6,418 nt of DNA from an uncultured bacterium (lineage in GTDB: Bacteria; Verrucomicrobiota; Lentisphaeria; Victivallales; UBA1829): positions 1 through 6,418 of the forward strand of contig URNE01000144.1 in NCBI GenBank assembly GCA_900549045.1. Reading direction: 5' to 3'. The stretch's first letter is position 1. The number at the start of each line of letters is the position of its first letter. Below, piece after piece: positions 6,154 to 6,418 of the stretch. The notes beneath the pieces were generated by a model, which did no database searches, had not been told where the DNA came from, and saw nothing but the letters and a program-made list of their open reading frames with translations. Position numbers and translations under genes: made by a program.

Positions 6154-6180
6154 TTTCTCCGGCAGCAGAAAGGAGATTGT

Positions 6181-6418
6181 ATGGAGACACCGCGTATTCT
6201 CCGGTTGACAGCGCACAAGCGGGATTTTTCCGTGCTTCCGCATGTTTCGGGGGTGATGTTCGCGGATTCCCAGACACTTCTACCCTCATACCGGGCGAAG
6301 GATATTCAGTTCTGCCTTCGTCTTTCCTCCCGGACGAAACAGATTGAAACGGTGATTGACGGCGTTCCGCATCTGCTGACCGTTCCTCATTATCTGATGA
6401 AAATCCCGGAGAGCTTTT
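6181..6418 (+). CDS. AraC-type regulator, N-terminal part (cut by window end)
   Basis: This open frame runs from ATG 6181 to the window edge without a stop, giving 79 residues. The start is supported by AGGAGA (6171-6176) 4 nt upstream and a good promoter. The visible part begins METPRILRLTAHKRDFSVLP and continues with a strand-rich segment including QIETVIDGVPHLLTVPHYLM (54-73) before the cut at IPESF. The pattern of alternating strands with an "xxDGxxxxLxxxxYxxxxP" turn resembles the cupin-like sensing domain of AraC-family sugar regulators. The DNA-binding domain would lie outside the window, so the family is inferred from this half and from context. Its divergent arrangement with the glycoside-hydrolase-like gene across a shared 217-bp promoter region is the classic layout for a regulator and its target. 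Confidence 0.65.
   Translation, partial: METPRILRLTAHKRDFSVLPHVSGVMFADSQTLLPSYRAKDIQFCLRLSSRTKQIETVIDGVPHLLTVPHYLMKIPESF

Noticed and set aside
5265..6347. A 360-codon plus-strand open frame opposite the glycoside-hydrolase-like gene, running through the divergent promoter region
   Set aside because: It crosses promoters and the start of the AraC-type gene, has no domain pattern and no supported start. It is best explained as an antisense shadow.
1..6418. CRISPR arrays, tRNA or rRNA genes, insertion sequences and transposases
   Set aside because: I looked for regularly spaced repeats, cloverleaf-like segments, terminal inverted repeats and transposase motifs on both strands and saw none.

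Overview
The window reads as a bacterial chromosome segment of moderately high GC, with purine-rich Shine-Dalgarno sites and the standard bacterial code. It combines an IclR regulator, two AraC-type regulators and a cytoplasmic glycoside-hydrolase-like TIM-barrel protein. That mix is typical of polysaccharide-using gut bacteria of the Lentisphaerota (Victivallis-like). This taxonomic guess rests on overall resemblance only and could not be tested here.

Left part (1-1667): a short AT-rich leader with a weak promoter and an inverted repeat, then two rightward regulator genes. The first encodes an IclR-family protein (117-887). It is followed after 3 bp by a gene for an AraC-family protein (891-1667), so the two are probably one transcript.

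Middle part (1678-4232): 51 bp after the AraC gene, behind a hairpin that abuts a ribosome binding site, begins a compact rightward cassette of four intact tailed-phage genes. In order they are a 102-aa head-closure-like protein, a 132-aa HK97-gp10-like neck protein, a 133-aa tail-terminator-like protein and a complete large terminase subunit. The genes overlap or nearly touch. No portal, protease, capsid, tail tube, tape measure, integrase or lysis gene is present. The terminase comes last, where phages of this type normally have it first. I consider this orphan cassette between host genes the most interesting object in the window.

Right part (4239-6418): the glycoside-hydrolase-like gene (4239-5963, minus strand) ends 6 bp from the terminase stop. 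A 217-bp divergent region separates it from a second AraC-family gene (6181 onward), which is cut by the window edge. The divergent region holds one plausible promoter for each side and two perfect palindromes. The simplest reading is that the truncated AraC protein senses a ligand and controls itself and the glycoside-hydrolase-like gene. The IclR/AraC pair on the left may control another catabolic locus outside the window. How the phage cassette relates to these host genes cannot be settled from this sequence.
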